64,000 nucleotides of DNA from Sphingomonas sp. J315 (GCF_024666595.1 NZ_CP088296.1:1364001-1428000); one strand, 5' to 3'. Positions 53,621 through 63,906 are shown, numbered from the stretch's first letter. Translations and numbers: made by a program. The notes: generated from the sequence alone by a model not told the origin.

Positions 53621-54151
53621 ATGCGCCTGGCCGTTGCCGTTCTGATCGCCGTCCTGCTGCCCGCCAGCGCCGCCGCGCAGGATTCGGGGGTGGGTGACCG
53701 CTCGTCCGTCCTGGTCGACGACATCGCAAAATGCCGGGGCATCGCCGATTCCGGCGCGCGCCTCGCCTGCTTCGACAAGGCTGCGGCGGCGCTTCAATCC
53801 GCGCGCGACAAGCGCGAGCTGATCGTGGTCAGCAAGGACACGGTCAAGCAAACCCGCCGCCGCCTGTTCGGCATTGCGTTGCCGCGGATCAAGCTGTTCG
53901 GCGACGGCGTGGACGATGACGAGGAGACCGTCGTCAATTCGATCACCGCCAAGGTCGTTTCCGCGCACAAGACCGACCGCATCCGCTGGCGGATCAAGTT
54001 CGACGACGGGTCGACCTGGACGACGCTGGAGGACTTCCGGGTGAAGGAGCCCAAGTCGGGCGACACGATGGAAGTCAGGCGCGCCGCGATGGGCAGCTTC
54101 ATGGGATCGCTCAATGGCGGGCGTGCGGTGCGGATGATGCGGGTCGAGTAA
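53621..54151 (+). CDS. Exported hypothetical protein
   Basis: A 176-residue protein with a clear signal peptide (MRLAVAVLIAVLLPASAAAQ) and an excellent ribosome-binding site (AGGAGGAACTCTC). The segment VDDIAKCRGIADSGARLACF has the 'C...I.D...RLACFD' pattern seen in many small periplasmic proteins, with a probable disulfide between the two cysteines. The C-terminal half (SAHKTDRIRWRIKFDDGSTW) is beta-rich. No function known. Divergent from the TonB receptor and convergent with the M23 peptidase. Confidence 0.75.
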   Translation: MRLAVAVLIAVLLPASAAAQDSGVGDRSSVLVDDIAKCRGIADSGARLACFDKAAAALQSARDKRELIVVSKDTVKQTRRRLFGIALPRIKLFGDGVDDDEETVVNSITAKVVSAHKTDRIRWRIKFDDGSTWTTLEDFRVKEPKSGDTMEVRRAAMGSFMGSLNGGRAVRMMRVE

Positions 54152-54165
54152 CGGCCCGCGCTACC

Positions 54166-55082
54166 TCAATCCGCAGTAACCGGCATCGACCCCGCGATCA
54201 GCAGCGGGTCGATCCGGGAATTGCCCCATTTCATGCCCCAGTGCAGGTGCGGCCCGGTCGAACGACCGGTGGTCCCGATCGCACCGATCGTCTGCCCCCG
54301 GCGCACCAAATCCCCCACCTTCACGTCGATCCGCGACAAATGCAGGAACGCACTGTTGAGGCTCATCCCATGGTCAAGCATCAACAGCTTGCCCTCCAGC
54401 GTGAAGTCCTGGTGCGCCGCCAGAATTACGACTCCGTCGGCGGGCGCGATCACCGGAGTACCGCTGGGCCGGGCCACATCCACCCCGGAATGATAGGAAC
54501 CGGGCTCGCCCTTGTAGATGCGCTGCGACCCGAACAGGCCCGAGATGCGCCCGGTCACCGGCCACATGAAATCCTGACGCCAGCCCTGAACGTCATGCGA
54601 TTTCGCCCGCGCCGCATTGATCTGTGCCAGTTCGCCGGGGCGACGGCGCTGAAACTCCGCAGTCGGTTGGGAATAGCGCGGCAGCGTGTTCAGCCGCTCG
54701 ATCCGCCAGGCGCGTGGCTGAATCGTCAGGCTCTGGCGCAGGACGCTGCCGTCGACCCGCGTCGCGATCAGCTCGGCGCTGCCCCCGCATCGCGGTCGAA
54801 CGCAATCAGGAAACGGCCATCAGGAGCGACCGGAACGGCGCGACCATCAAGGGTGAGGCGGCTGGTCAGCGCTGGCGCGGTGCCCAGTACGGTGCCGCCC
54901 TGAATCATCGGGCCGTCGAAGCGAAAGGCGTTGCGGGTCTGCGCTGACTGGGCCGGGATCGCCGCGGCGACAGGCGGGGGCAGAGCGGCGACGGCGGGCG
55001 CGATCGGTTCGGGCACGATGCTGCACGTGCCCATCAGCACGAGTGTTGTGCCCGCGACGATCGTCCCGCCAAGTTTCCTCAC
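54166..55082 (-). pseudogene. M23 family metallopeptidase, frameshifted
   Basis: A cell-wall endopeptidase related to LytM/NlpD. GTG start at 55080-55082; a lipoprotein-like signal (TIVAGTTLVLMGTC) is followed by a periplasmic linker. At 54782-54786 five C (plus strand) break the frame after FDRDAG; six would give AGGSAELIATRVDGSVLRQS and run on to the catalytic domain. There HSGVDVARPSGTPVIAPADG and GPHLHWGMKWG carry the zinc ligands (H..D in HSGVD, and HxH in HLH). The corrected length is 305 residues. Its GTG overlaps the stop of the DUF2093 gene (GTGA). Probably a sequence error. Confidence 0.85.
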
Positions 55083-55282
55083 GCCGTGGTCATCGCCTTC
55101 GTCGCGATCTCCGCCGAGGCATAGGCCTCCTGATCGGCAACGCTCCAGTAACGCAGCGCGTCGAGCGAGATCTTTTCCCCGCTCACCGCGCAGACAACAT
55201 GATCGCCCGACGACAGCACGCGAAAGCCGTTCGCCATATAATGAAGCCGCGCCGGACGGGCGGAATTGGACGACATCAGCAT
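55079..55282 (-). CDS. DUF2093 family protein
   Basis: A 67-residue protein: ARLHYMANGFRVLSSGDHVV, then CAVSGEKISLDALRYWSVAD and QEAYASAEIA. The VxCAVSGExIxLxxLRYWSVxxQEAY pattern is the DUF2093 signature of alphaproteobacteria; function unknown. The start is either 55282 (MLMSS) or two codons later. Its stop overlaps the M23 peptidase start, and it follows xseA on the same strand by about 30 bp, so all three are probably one transcript. Confidence 0.85.
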   Translation of the reverse strand: MLMSSNSARPARLHYMANGFRVLSSGDHVVCAVSGEKISLDALRYWSVADQEAYASAEIATKAMTTA

Positions 55283-55313
55283 GGCAACGCTCACTCTTTG
55301 CAATTGGGGCGGG

Positions 55314-56693
55314 CTAGAACAGGCCGGGCTGTTCGGGCTTGTCCCCAGCATAGGGCTTGCCGCCGCCGCGCTCAACCCGCGCGTCCACCGGGCCGTCTCG
55401 GAAATGAAGGGTCAGCGCCCCGGCGGCGCGCGCGTCCGCGGCGCTGGCGATCACCTTGCCGCTCGCCTTGGCGCCGACCCGGACATAGCCGCGCTGCAGC
55501 AGATTGTCGGGATTGACCGCTTCGAGCAGCTTGCGTGCACCTTCCAGCCGATGGCGCAACCCCTCCAGCTTTCGCTCCAGCACCGCCGGGCGCAGCGCCC
55601 CGCCCGCTCGGTCGAGCACACCGCGCGCCACCGTAACCCGCCGCTCCAGCCCGCGATCGAGCCGCGCGGCGAGGTCGTCGGCCTTTTGCCGCTGCGGCCC
55701 GAGCAGCGCATCGCGCCGGGGAATGACGCGAACCAACGCCTGCAGCCGTTCACTGCCGCGCTCGTGGTAACGGCGCGCGCAACGTTCCGTCCGCAGCGCG
55801 AGGGTCGCGATATGGTGGCTAAGGTCGGCGCGCACCGGCACCGCCAGCTCCGCCGCCGCAGTCGGGGTCGGCGCGCGCATATCCGCCGCGAAATCGCACA
55901 AGGTGGTGTCGGTCTCATGCCCGACTGCCGAGATGATCGGGATGCGGCACGCCGCAACCGCACGCACCACCGGTTCCTCGTTGAACGCCCACAGATCCTC
56001 GATCGAGCCACCACCGCGCGCGACGATGACCAGATCGGGACGCGGCACCGGGCCATTCTCCGGCATCGCATCGAACCCGCGCACCGCTGCCGCGACCTCC
56101 GCTGCCGCGCCATCGCCCTGCACTTTGACCGGCCACACCAGCACCCGCGTCGGGAAGCGATCCGCCAGCCGGTGGAGGATGTCGCGGATCACCGCGCCGG
56201 TGGGCGAGGTGACGACGCCTATAACCCGGGGCGCAAAGGGTAACGACTGCTTGCGCGACGCATCGAACAGCCCCTCGCCCGCCAGCTGCGCCTTCAGCTT
56301 CTCGAACAGCGCCATCAAGGCGCCTTCGCCGGCCAGCTCCATCCGCTCGATCACGATCTGGTATTTCGACCGTCCCGGATAGATGGTCAGCTTGCCGGTC
56401 GCGACCACCTCGACCCCGTCCTGCGGGCGGAACGGCAGACGGTCGGCGGCGCCACGCCACATCACCCCGTCGATCACCGCATCGGCATCCTTCAGCGCCA
56501 GATAGACATGCCCCGACGCCGCGCGCTTATAGCCCGAAATCTCGCCGCGCAGCCGGACATGGCCGAACTCGCCCTCGACCATCCGCTTCAGCTTCTGCGA
56601 CAATTCGCCAACCGACAGCGGCGCATCATTGTCCCCTTCCCGCCCCTCGGCTACCAGCCGCGGATTATCGAAGTCGTCGAAGGGGTCTGACAT
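55314..56693 (-). CDS. xseA: Exodeoxyribonuclease VII large subunit
   Basis: A 459-residue protein of the XseA-XseB single-strand exonuclease. The N-terminal OB fold (about 25-125, [40 protein letters not shown]) precedes the catalytic core ([59 protein letters not shown] with the final part read as [20 protein letters not shown]) and a coiled-coil C-terminus. The ATG at 56691-56693 overlaps the divergent purD ATG at 56692-56694: the two starts share the palindrome CATG. Its ribosome-binding AGGA lies inside purD codons. Confidence 0.94.
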   Translation of the reverse strand: MSDPFDDFDNPRLVAEGREGDNDAPLSVGELSQKLKRMVEGEFGHVRLRGEISGYKRAASGHVYLALKDADAVIDGVMWRGAADRLPFRPQDGVEVVATGKLTIYPGRSKYQIVIERMELAGEGALMALFEKLKAQLAGEGLFDASRKQSLPFAPRVIGVVTSPTGAVIRDILHRLADRFPTRVLVWPVKVQGDGAAAEVAAAVRGFDAMPENGPVPRPDLVIVARGGGSIEDLWAFNEEPVVRAVAACRIPIISAVGHETDTTLCDFAADMRAPTPTAAAELAVPVRADLSHHIATLALRTERCARRYHERGSERLQALVRVIPRRDALLGPQRQKADDLAARLDRGLERRVTVARGVLDRAGGALRPAVLERKLEGLRHRLEGARKLLEAVNPDNLLQRGYVRVGAKASGKVIASAADARAAGALTLHFRDGPVDARVERGGGKPYAGDKPEQPGLF

Positions 56694-57960
56694 GAACGTC
56701 CTGTTGCTTGGGTCGGGTGGCCGCGAACATGCGCTCGCCTGGAAGCTCGCGCAATCGCCCCGGCTCGATAGCCTGCATGCGATCCCCGGCAACCCCGGAA
56801 TCGCCGATCATGCGACCTGTCACGACGTGCCGTTGACCGATCATGCGGCCGTCATCGCCTTTTGCCGCGCGCACGCGATCGGTTTCGTCGTGGTCGGCCC
56901 CGAAGCACCTTTGGTCGATGGCCTGAGCGACGCGCTGCGCGCCGCCGGGCTCCCGGTGTTCGGCCCGTCGCGAGCTGCCGCCCAGCTGGAGGGGTCGAAG
57001 GGCTTCACCAAGGATCTGTGCGCGCGCGAGAATATCCCGACCGCCGGTTATGTCCGCGTCCGCGACCTCGACACCGCCCGCGCCGCGCTGGCCCGCGACT
57101 TCGGACGACCGGTGGTGATCAAGGCCGACGGCCTAGCTGCGGGCAAGGGCGTCACCGTCGCGATGAGCGAGGACGAAGCCCAGGCCGCCATCGCCGCGAT
57201 CTTTGAGAAACCCGGCGGCGAAGCGGTGATCGAGGAGTTTCTGGAGGGCGAGGAGGCGAGCTTCTTCGTCATCGCCGATGGCACGAACTTCGTGACCTTC
57301 GGATCGGCCCAGGATCACAAGCGCGTCGGCGACGGCGATGTCGGGCCGAACACCGGCGGCATGGGCGCCTACAGCCCCGCCCCGGTGCTGACCCCGGCGC
57401 TTGAAGCCGAAGCGATCGAGACGATCATCAAGCCGACGATCGCAGGTATGGCCAAGGCCGGAACCCCCTATTCGGGCGTGCTCTACGCCGGCCTGATGCT
57501 CACCCGCACCGGACCGAAACTGATCGAATATAACGCGCGCTTCGGCGATCCCGAATGTCAGGTGTTGATGATGCGGCTGGAGGACGACCTGCTCGACCTG
57601 ATGCTGGCGACCGAGGCGGGCTCGCTTGCTGGTCGTGCCGCGCCCCGTTTCTCGGAAAACACCGCGCTCACGGTGGTGATGGCAGCTAGGGGCTATCCCG
57701 GGACGCCCGAGACTGGCGGCGCGATCGGCGGGATCGACGCGGCGGAAGCGACCGGCGCGAAGGTGTTCCAGGCAGGCACCCGGCTGGACGGCGGGAAACT
57801 GGTCGCAGCGGGCGGTCGCGTCCTCACCGTCACTGCGACCGGTGCCAGCGTCACCCAGGCACAAGCCGCCGCCTATCGCGCGGTCGATGCGATCGACTTC
57901 CCCACCGGCTTCGCCCGCCGCGACATCGGCTGGCGCGAAGTGGCGCGGGAGCGGAGCTGA
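56692..57960 (+). CDS. purD: Phosphoribosylamine-glycine ligase (GARS)
   Basis: A 422-residue ATP-grasp enzyme of purine synthesis. [20 protein letters not shown] is the standard N-terminus, followed by [40 protein letters not shown], the C-terminal [14 protein letters not shown] and [20 protein letters not shown]. The start is fixed by family conservation and by GAAGGGGTCTGAC just upstream, inside the 5' end of the divergent xseA gene. With purE-purK this is the third purine gene in the window, but it is not linked to them. Confidence 0.96.
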   Translation: MNVLLLGSGGREHALAWKLAQSPRLDSLHAIPGNPGIADHATCHDVPLTDHAAVIAFCRAHAIGFVVVGPEAPLVDGLSDALRAAGLPVFGPSRAAAQLEGSKGFTKDLCARENIPTAGYVRVRDLDTARAALARDFGRPVVIKADGLAAGKGVTVAMSEDEAQAAIAAIFEKPGGEAVIEEFLEGEEASFFVIADGTNFVTFGSAQDHKRVGDGDVGPNTGGMGAYSPAPVLTPALEAEAIETIIKPTIAGMAKAGTPYSGVLYAGLMLTRTGPKLIEYNARFGDPECQVLMMRLEDDLLDLMLATEAGSLAGRAAPRFSENTALTVVMAARGYPGTPETGGAIGGIDAAEATGAKVFQAGTRLDGGKLVAAGGRVLTVTATGASVTQAQAAAYRAVDAIDFPTGFARRDIGWREVARERS

Positions 57961-58072
57961 CCGCGAATCTGACACTTTCAGTCAATTCATGTAACATTAT
58001 CACCTGTTCATCTGCGGCTCATCCGGGCGGGAGCACGCCTTGGCGCTCCATCGCGACCCAAGGGGACCGCCC

Positions 58073-59837
58073 ATGAAGCGCACCGCTGCTCTCGTCTCGC
58101 TTTGCCTCTTGCTGGGTGCTGCTGCGCCGCCGCCGGGCCAGCATCGAACCCACCGCCCGTCCCCACCGCGCGCCGACAATGACTCGCCGGTGCGCTGCAA
58201 GATCGGCAAGGCCGACTATCGCCCCGGAGCGATAATGCCCCAGCGGCGCTACTTCTCGCCGCCAGCTCCGCCCCCCACCCCCGCCCCTGCCATCGGCACC
58301 GCCGCCGCCGGTGATGGCCGCCCCCGCCCCCCGGGCGATCGTGCCGGGTTCGGCTGCCGATGCGGCGCGGATGAAGGTCGCGCCGGGACACGTCGCACAA
58401 GCGGCTCCCTATGGCGCGCCGGGCAATCGCGAGCGCTATGAAGGCAAGGCGGTCGCTGCGGTTCAATCGGTTGCAACTGCGCCCGTCTCGACCTTCTCGG
58501 TCGATGTCGACACCGGGTCCTACTCCAATGTCCGCCGCTTCCTGCAAAAGGGGCAGACGCCGCCCGCAGAGGCCGTGCGGACCGAGGAGATGATCAACTA
58601 TTTCCGCTATGATTATCCGCTGCCCGCCACGCGGCAGGCACCGTTCAGTGTGACCACCGATGTCGCGACGACGCCGTGGAACCCCGACACCCGCCTCGTC
58701 CGCATCGGGCTGCGCGGCTATGACGTGACGGCACAGGGCCGCCCAGCCGCCAACCTTGTCTTCCTGGTCGACGTCTCGGGATCGATGAGCAGCGACGACA
58801 AGCTGCCTCTGGTCAAACGCGCGCTGACCATGCTCGCCGACAAACTGACCGCAAAGGACAAGGTGTCGATCGTCGTTTATGCGGGCGCGGCGGGGGTGGT
58901 GCTCGACCCGACATCCAGCCCTAAGCATATCCGCGCCGCGCTCGACTGCCTCGAAGCGGGCGGGTCGACCGCAGGCGCGGCGGGCATCCAGCTCGCCTAT
59001 GACATCGCCAGCGCGAACTTCATCAAGGGCGGGATCAACCGCATCTTCGTCGCCACCGATGGCGACTTCAACGTCGGGGTCAGCGACAACAAGGCGCTGG
59101 AAGCGATGGTGAAGAAATATCGCGACAGCGGAGTCACGCTCACCACGCTCGGATTCGGCGAGGGCAATTACAACGAGGCGCTGATGGAGCGCATCGCCGA
59201 TCTGGGCAACGGCAACTACGCTTACATCGACAGCGCAATGGAGGCGCAGAAGGTGCTCGACGACGAGCTCAGCGCCTCGCTGTTCACCATTGCCAAGGAC
59301 GTGAAGGTCCAGGTCGAGTTCAATCCGGCGCAGGTCAGCCAGTACCGCCTGATCGGGTACGAGAACCGCGCGCTGGCCGAGGAGGATTTCGACAATGACG
59401 CGGTCGACACCGGCGACATCGGTGCCGGGCATCAGGTGACCGCGCTCTACGAAGTGGTGCCGACCGGGGCGAAGGGCTGGCTGCCCGACCGCCGCTATGA
59501 CGGCAACCGCCCGCCCGCACCGACCGCCTCGGGCCGCGAACTGGCCTTCGTGAAGCTGCGCTACAAGCTGCCGGGCGAGGATGCCTCGCGGCTGATCGAG
59601 AAGCCGGTCCCAGCGGCGCTGCTGCGTACCGCCCCCGCACCGAGCGGTGACATGGCGTTTGCCACCGCCGTCGCCGCCTTCGGACAGAAACTGCGCGGCG
59701 ACAAATATCTCGGCGGCTACAGCTATGCTGCGATCCGGGGCCTGGCGGGCCACCCGCGGGGCTATTGGCGCAACGAGTTCCTCAAGCTCGCCCAGTTGGC
59801 CGCGGTGCAGGAGGTACGCAGCGCGTCGAAGGACTGA
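58073..59837 (+). CDS. VWA-domain exported protein (YfbK-like), frameshift in Pro-rich linker
   Basis: The main frame (58311-59837) holds an N-terminal segment VSTFSVDVDTGSYSNVRRFL typical of YfbK-type proteins, a von Willebrand A domain with the MIDAS motif LVFLVDVSGSMSSDDKLPLV and FVATDGDFNVG, and a conserved C-terminal domain. A signal peptide (MKRTAALVSLCLLLGAAAPP) lies upstream at 58073 in another frame. Removing one C from the six-C run 58271-58276 joins the two through a Pro-rich linker, giving 587 residues. Without it the protein would start at GTG 58311 and lack a secretion signal. Role unknown, probably periplasmic. Confidence 0.85.
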
Positions 59838-59896
59838 TGGGCCCGATCGATCTTCTCGCGCATTGTGACTGAGGATTTGCGCGGGGAGATGGCGAC

Positions 59897-60097
59897 ATGG
59901 ACGAGAAACCCTATGTGCCCCCGGCCGGAATGGCCGAGGCATTCGAATGGGCGACGGTCACCCACTTCCTGCTGATTGCGCTGCTCGCTGCGGGGGCCAT
60001 CGCGATCATCTGGTGGGGCCGCCGCCTGCACCGGCGCTGGAAGGAAGCGCGTGACGAAGCCGCGCGGGCCGCGCAGGAGCGCGAGGCGGAGAACTAG
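59897..60097 (+). CDS. Small single-pass membrane protein
   Basis: A 66-residue protein: a short N-terminus (MDEKPYVPPAGMAEAFEWAT), one transmembrane helix (FLLIALLAAGAIAIIWWG) and a charged helical tail (RRLHRRWKEARDEAARAAQE). GGGGAGATGGCGAC precedes the ATG. No family recognised. It is convergent with the CNNM-like gene, overlapping by four bases. Confidence 0.62.
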   Translation: MDEKPYVPPAGMAEAFEWATVTHFLLIALLAAGAIAIIWWGRRLHRRWKEARDEAARAAQEREAEN

Positions 60098-61401
60098 GCT
60101 TCGATCTCGCTGAGCAGCAGCTTGTCGATCTTGTGGCCGTCCATGTCGACGATCTCGAAGCGCCAGCCTTGTTCGACAAAGCTCTCGCCTTCGTTCGGAA
60201 GCCGCTTGAGCACCGCCAGCGCCAGGCCCGCGACGGTGGCGTAATCGCGGTCCTCGGGCAGCTCGATCTTGATCCGGTCGGCCAGCGCGTCGGCGGCGAG
60301 CTGGCCCGACACCAGCAGCGACCCGTCGTCGCGTACGGTGATCGCCGGATTGTCCCCCGCATCGACATCCGACGCGAACTCGCCCGCAATGGCCGCGAGC
60401 AGATTGGCGGGCGTCACGATCCCCTCGAAATGCCCATATTCGTCATGGACGAAGCCCATCGGCACCGCCGCGCGGCGCAGCGCACCGAGCGCGTCCATCG
60501 CATCGACCTGATCGGGCAGCACCGGCGCGGTCTGGGCGAGCGCGCGCAGGTCGAGCGGACGCCCTTCGATCAGCGCAGTCACCACGTCGCGCGCCTGCAC
60601 CACGCCGATCACCGCATCGACCGACCCGTCGGCGACGGGCAGGCGCGTGTGCGGCGTGGCTGACAAAGCGGCGCGGATCGCGGCCTCGTCCAGATTGACG
60701 TCGATCCAGTCGACTTCGGTGCGCGGGGTCATCACCTCACGCACCGGGCGGTCGGCCAGCCGCACCACGCCCGAGATGATCGAGCGCTCATGCTCCTCGA
60801 TCACGCCCGAATGGGTCGCCTCTGCGACGATCATGTGCAGCTCTTCGGCTGTCACGCTATTCTCGGATTCGCGGTTAAGCCGCAGCAGGTGGAACACCAG
60901 CGCGCTGCTACGGTCCAGCACCCACACGATCGGCGCGGTGATTCGCGCGAGCAACTTCATCATCGGCGCAATGATCACCGCGAACGGCTCGGGCGAGCGC
61001 AGCGCGAACTGCTTGGGCACCAGCTCGCCGAAGATCAGCGAGACGTAGGTGGTAAAGGCGATAACGATGGCGAAGCCGATCGTCTGCGCCAGCTCAGCCT
61101 CGACCCCCAGCGCCTCGATTCGCGCGCCGGCCGGGGTGCCCAGGCTCGCGCCCGAATAGGCGCCGTTGATAATGCCAATCAGGGTGATGCCGATCTGCAC
61201 CGTGGACAGGAACTTGCCGGGGTCGGCGGCGAGATCGATCGCGGCTTGCGCGCCGCGCTTGCCGGTGCGCGCCATCGCCTCCAGCCGCGCCTTGCGCGCC
61301 GACACGATCGCGAGTTCGGACATGGCGAACACGCCGTTGAGCGCGACCAGGGCGAGAATGATCGCGACGTCGATCCAAGGTATGGGGGGAAGCGGGTCCA
61401 T
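60094..61401 (-). CDS. Hemolysin-family CNNM/CorC-type membrane protein
   Basis: A 435-residue protein with three domains: DUF21/CNNM transmembrane domain (about 1-190, DVAIILALVALNGVFAMSEL, SARKARLEAMARTGKRGAQA, TYVSLIFGELVPKQFALRSP), a CBS pair (about 210-335, PVREVMTPRTEVDWIDVNLD, MGFVHDEYGHFEGIVTPANL) and a C-terminal CorC/HlyC transporter-associated domain (FEIVDMDGHKIDKLLLSEIE). Family members act in magnesium/cobalt homeostasis or as sodium-coupled magnesium exporters. The name 'hemolysin' is historical. Start MDPLPPIPW at 61399-61401. Confidence 0.92.
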   Translation of the reverse strand: MDPLPPIPWIDVAIILALVALNGVFAMSELAIVSARKARLEAMARTGKRGAQAAIDLAADPGKFLSTVQIGITLIGIINGAYSGASLGTPAGARIEALGVEAELAQTIGFAIVIAFTTYVSLIFGELVPKQFALRSPEPFAVIIAPMMKLLARITAPIVWVLDRSSALVFHLLRLNRESENSVTAEELHMIVAEATHSGVIEEHERSIISGVVRLADRPVREVMTPRTEVDWIDVNLDEAAIRAALSATPHTRLPVADGSVDAVIGVVQARDVVTALIEGRPLDLRALAQTAPVLPDQVDAMDALGALRRAAVPMGFVHDEYGHFEGIVTPANLLAAIAGEFASDVDAGDNPAITVRDDGSLLVSGQLAADALADRIKIELPEDRDYATVAGLALAVLKRLPNEGESFVEQGWRFEIVDMDGHKIDKLLLSEIEA

Positions 61402-61527
61402 TGGCCTGCTCCCCCATAGTCGCATTCATCCCGGTTTCACAACGCCCGATTCACATCCTGTCGGTGCGCAGGCGGAACAATGGGTCCGGCCCGACCGTTT
61501 GGCGCGTGAAAGTTCATGGAGGTATCA

Positions 61528-62208
61528 ATGCATATTCCAACCAACTGGGCGGTCATCCCCGCTGTCGCCGCGCTCGCGCTGACCGGTGCCTGTGTCACCG
61601 ATCCGGTGACCGGCGAGCAGCGAATGTCGAAGGCCGGAATCGGCGCGATCGGCGGTGCGCTCGGCGGATATCTGCTCGGCGACATTGTCGGTGGCCGCCG
61701 CGACCGGACCGAAAAGATCGTTGGCGCTGGCATCGGCGCGGTCGCGGGTGCGGCGATCGGCAATTACATGGACCGGCAGGAACGCGAGATTCGCGAGCGG
61801 ACCGCCGGGACCGATGTCGAGGTGATCCGTCGCGGCGATGATCTTATCCTGTCCATGCCGTCAGGCATCACCTTCGCCACCGACAGCTCGACCGTTCAGC
61901 CGCAGTTCCGCCCGACGCTGGACAAGGTCGCCGACGTGCTCGACCGGTACAACCAGACCTATGTCGACGTGTACGGCCACACCGATTCGGTCGGCACCGA
62001 CGCCTACAACCAGGCATTGTCGGAACGCCGAGCCCGGGCCGTCGCCGACTATCTCGTCTCTCGTGGGGTGGAAGCCGCGCGGCTCGAGACGCTCGGCTAT
62101 GGTGAAACCCAGCCGATCGCATCGAACGAATCGGTCGAGGGCCGCGCCCAGAACCGCCGCGTCGAGATCAAGATCGTCCCGATTCGGGAAAGCGACATGC
62201 GGCGCTAA
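61528..62208 (+). CDS. OmpA-family lipoprotein
   Basis: A 226-residue lipoprotein: the signal ends in LALTGAC (Cys about 22). A Gly-zipper region follows (IGAIGGALGGYLLGDIVGG, IVGAGIGAVAGAAIGNYM), typical of YiaD-like proteins, and the OmpA peptidoglycan-binding domain (about 110-220) has GITFATDSSTVQPQFRPTL, VDVYGHTDSVGTDAYNQALS, RARAVADYLVSRGV and GRAQNRRVEIKIVP. It should tether the outer membrane to peptidoglycan. The start at 61528 is preferred because GGAGG lies eight bases before it; an in-frame ATG at 61516 overlaps that site. Confidence 0.92.
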   Translation: MHIPTNWAVIPAVAALALTGACVTDPVTGEQRMSKAGIGAIGGALGGYLLGDIVGGRRDRTEKIVGAGIGAVAGAAIGNYMDRQEREIRERTAGTDVEVIRRGDDLILSMPSGITFATDSSTVQPQFRPTLDKVADVLDRYNQTYVDVYGHTDSVGTDAYNQALSERRARAVADYLVSRGVEAARLETLGYGETQPIASNESVEGRAQNRRVEIKIVPIRESDMRR

Positions 62209-62516
62209 CGTCCCTCATCCGGATTCGCGAGCAACCAGGCAGCGCGTACGTAGCGCGTGACCAAGGCCCGGTAGCTCGCGCGTTCGGCGATCGCGGCGGG
62301 AGTAGTCCCGGGCAGGGCGCGGATGCGATCGAGCGACCCGGCCTCGGCCTGACGCAGCATCGACCGCTCTGCACCGGCGTCTCCCAAACGCGCGTAGAGC
62401 CGGGCCAGATTGAGGTTGAGGAGGCTCGCGGCGGGATAGGCGTCGCGCAACTCCGCGCCGCGCAGAATCGACCGGGCGGACCAGCGCTCGCCGGCATGTG
62501 CCAGAGATATCGGCAA
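62205..62516 (-). CDS. Small exported helical-repeat protein, start uncertain
   Basis: The frame encodes GERWSARSILRGAELRDAYP, LLNLNLARLYARLGDAGAER and SYRALVTRYVRAAWLLANPD, TPR-like helices. Upstream of the TTG at 62514-62516 the same frame reads TIALSLIVALLPISLAHAG, an evident signal peptide, but no ATG, GTG or TTG precedes it. A run of seven C at about 62558-62564 lies just upstream, so another homopolymer error may hide the true start, or CTG may be used. Its stop overlaps the OmpA gene by four bases. Confidence 0.5.
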   Translation of the reverse strand: MPISLAHAGERWSARSILRGAELRDAYPAASLLNLNLARLYARLGDAGAERSMLRQAEAGSLDRIRALPGTTPAAIAERASYRALVTRYVRAAWLLANPDEGR

Positions 62517-62621
62517 CAGCGCAACGATCAGTGAAAGGGCTATCGTTCGACCGGGCAGCCCCCCCGATCTACCCCGATCTGGACAGGAGAAGAAATAGCG
62601 TTTTCTGTCAGATAGATCTGA

Positions 62622-63071
62622 CTAACGCCGCGAGACAAAAAACTCCCGCAGCAACGCCCCCGCCTCTGCCTCGCCGATCCCCGGATACACTTCGGGCCGG
62701 TGATGACAGGTCGGCTGGGTAAAGAAGCGCGGGCCATGTTCGACCGCACCGCCCTTGGGATCCGCCGCGCCGTAATAAAGGCGGGCGATGCGGGCATGGG
62801 CGATGGCACCGGCACACATCGCGCAAGGCTCCAGCGTCACCCACAGGTCGCAATCCTCGAGCCGGTCGCGGCCTAGCGCCTGTGCCGCTGCGCGAATCGC
62901 CAGAATTTCGGCATGGGCGGTCGGGTCGTGCAGCGTGCGCGGCGCATTGGCCGCAACCGCGATCACCCGGTCGCCTCGCATCACCACCGCCCCGACCGGC
63001 ACCTCGCTGGTCTCGGCGGCGGCACGGGCGGCGTCGAGCGCGGTGCGCATCGGTTCGGGCAGCGGGAACAT
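62622..63071 (-). CDS. tadA: tRNA adenosine(34) deaminase
   Basis: A 149-residue zinc deaminase converting A34 to inosine in tRNA-Arg(ACG). The cytidine-deaminase fold motifs are HAEILAIRAAAQ (His53 ligand, Glu55 proton shuttle) and TLEPCAMCAGAI (Cys83, Cys86). VPVGAVVMRGDRVIAVAANA and ARIARLYYGAADPKGGAVEH are conserved in TadA, as is the C-terminal LLREFFVSRR helix. Start MFPLPEPMRTALDAAR at 63069-63071. It is an essential gene in most bacteria. Confidence 0.93.
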   Translation of the reverse strand: MFPLPEPMRTALDAARAAAETSEVPVGAVVMRGDRVIAVAANAPRTLHDPTAHAEILAIRAAAQALGRDRLEDCDLWVTLEPCAMCAGAIAHARIARLYYGAADPKGGAVEHGPRFFTQPTCHHRPEVYPGIGEAEAGALLREFFVSRR

Positions 63072-63137
63072 CGTGCCGCTATGCCCCAAGCCGCGACGGC
63101 CCGCCACTGCGCGCCGCCGCCATGCGGGCTGCAGAGG

Positions 63138-63419
63138 TTACTTGGTGGCGGCGGCCGGGGTCGGCTGGGCCCTCTCAACCTCGACGGTCGGCACCTGGAT
63201 CGTCTTGTTCTCCATGGTAATGGTCGGCACCTGAATCGTCGTGTTGGTGGTGCCCATGCCGACATCGCCGACATCGGCGGCGACGGTCGGTGCCTTGCCG
63301 CCTTCGAACTTGATCGTCGGAAGCGAACCCGACTGCATGTTGATGCTGAGCATGCCGAGTGACATCAGCACGACGACCACAACGGCCGCGAGGCCCAGAA
63401 TCGCAAGAAGTCCACGCAT
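63138..63419 (-). CDS. Hypothetical membrane-anchored beta-rich protein
   Basis: A 93-residue protein. One N-terminal transmembrane helix (GLLAILGLAAVVVVVLMSLG) is followed by an exported stretch with internal repetition: TIKFEGGKAPTVAADVGDVG, then TTIQVPTITMENKTIQVPTV, two copies of an IQVPT(I/V) unit. AGGGAGATCGAGCCG precedes the ATG. No family recognised; a small periplasmic adhesin-like strand protein is one guess. Confidence 0.68.
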   Translation of the reverse strand: MRGLLAILGLAAVVVVVLMSLGMLSINMQSGSLPTIKFEGGKAPTVAADVGDVGMGTTNTTIQVPTITMENKTIQVPTVEVERAQPTPAAATK

Positions 63420-63589
63420 CGGCTCGATCTCCCTATTCAGATCGTTTGCGAAATAACGCGTCATTGACCATAGGGGTTGCACGCACGGCGCGAAACAGGG
63501 CGATGCACGGTTGACGAAATCGCGCTGTCCCGTTATCGGGCCGCTCTTTCCCGGCACCGCCGGACAGGCTGAAACCTAGGAACGATCCG

Positions 63590-63880
63590 ATGTCGCGCAT
63601 TTGCGAGCTGACCGGCAAGGGCCGGCAGGTGGGACACAATGTTTCCCACGCCAACAACAAGACCAAGCGCACCTTTCTGCCGAATCTGCAGAATGTGACG
63701 CTGATGTCCGAGTCGCTTGAGCGCTCGATCCGTCTGCGCGTGTCGACCCACGGCCTGCGCTCGGTCGAGCATAATGGCGGCCTCGACAACTGGCTGCTCA
63801 AGACCGGCGACGAGAAGCTGTCGCTGCGTGCGCGCCGCCTGAAGCGCGAGATCGCCAAGAAGGCGACTGCCGCGGCCTGA
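63590..63880 (+). CDS. rpmB: 50S ribosomal protein L28
   Basis: A 96-residue ribosomal protein. [34 protein letters not shown] is the L28 signature (no zinc Cys pair beyond Cys5), and the C-terminal half ([20 protein letters not shown]) matches alphaproteobacterial L28, which is longer than in E. coli. GGAACGATCCG precedes the ATG. A terminator follows 26 bp after the stop. Confidence 0.97.
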   Translation: MSRICELTGKGRQVGHNVSHANNKTKRTFLPNLQNVTLMSESLERSIRLRVSTHGLRSVEHNGGLDNWLLKTGDEKLSLRARRLKREIAKKATAAA

Positions 63881-63906
63881 TCCCTTCGGGGTTCGCCGTC
63901 AACGAC

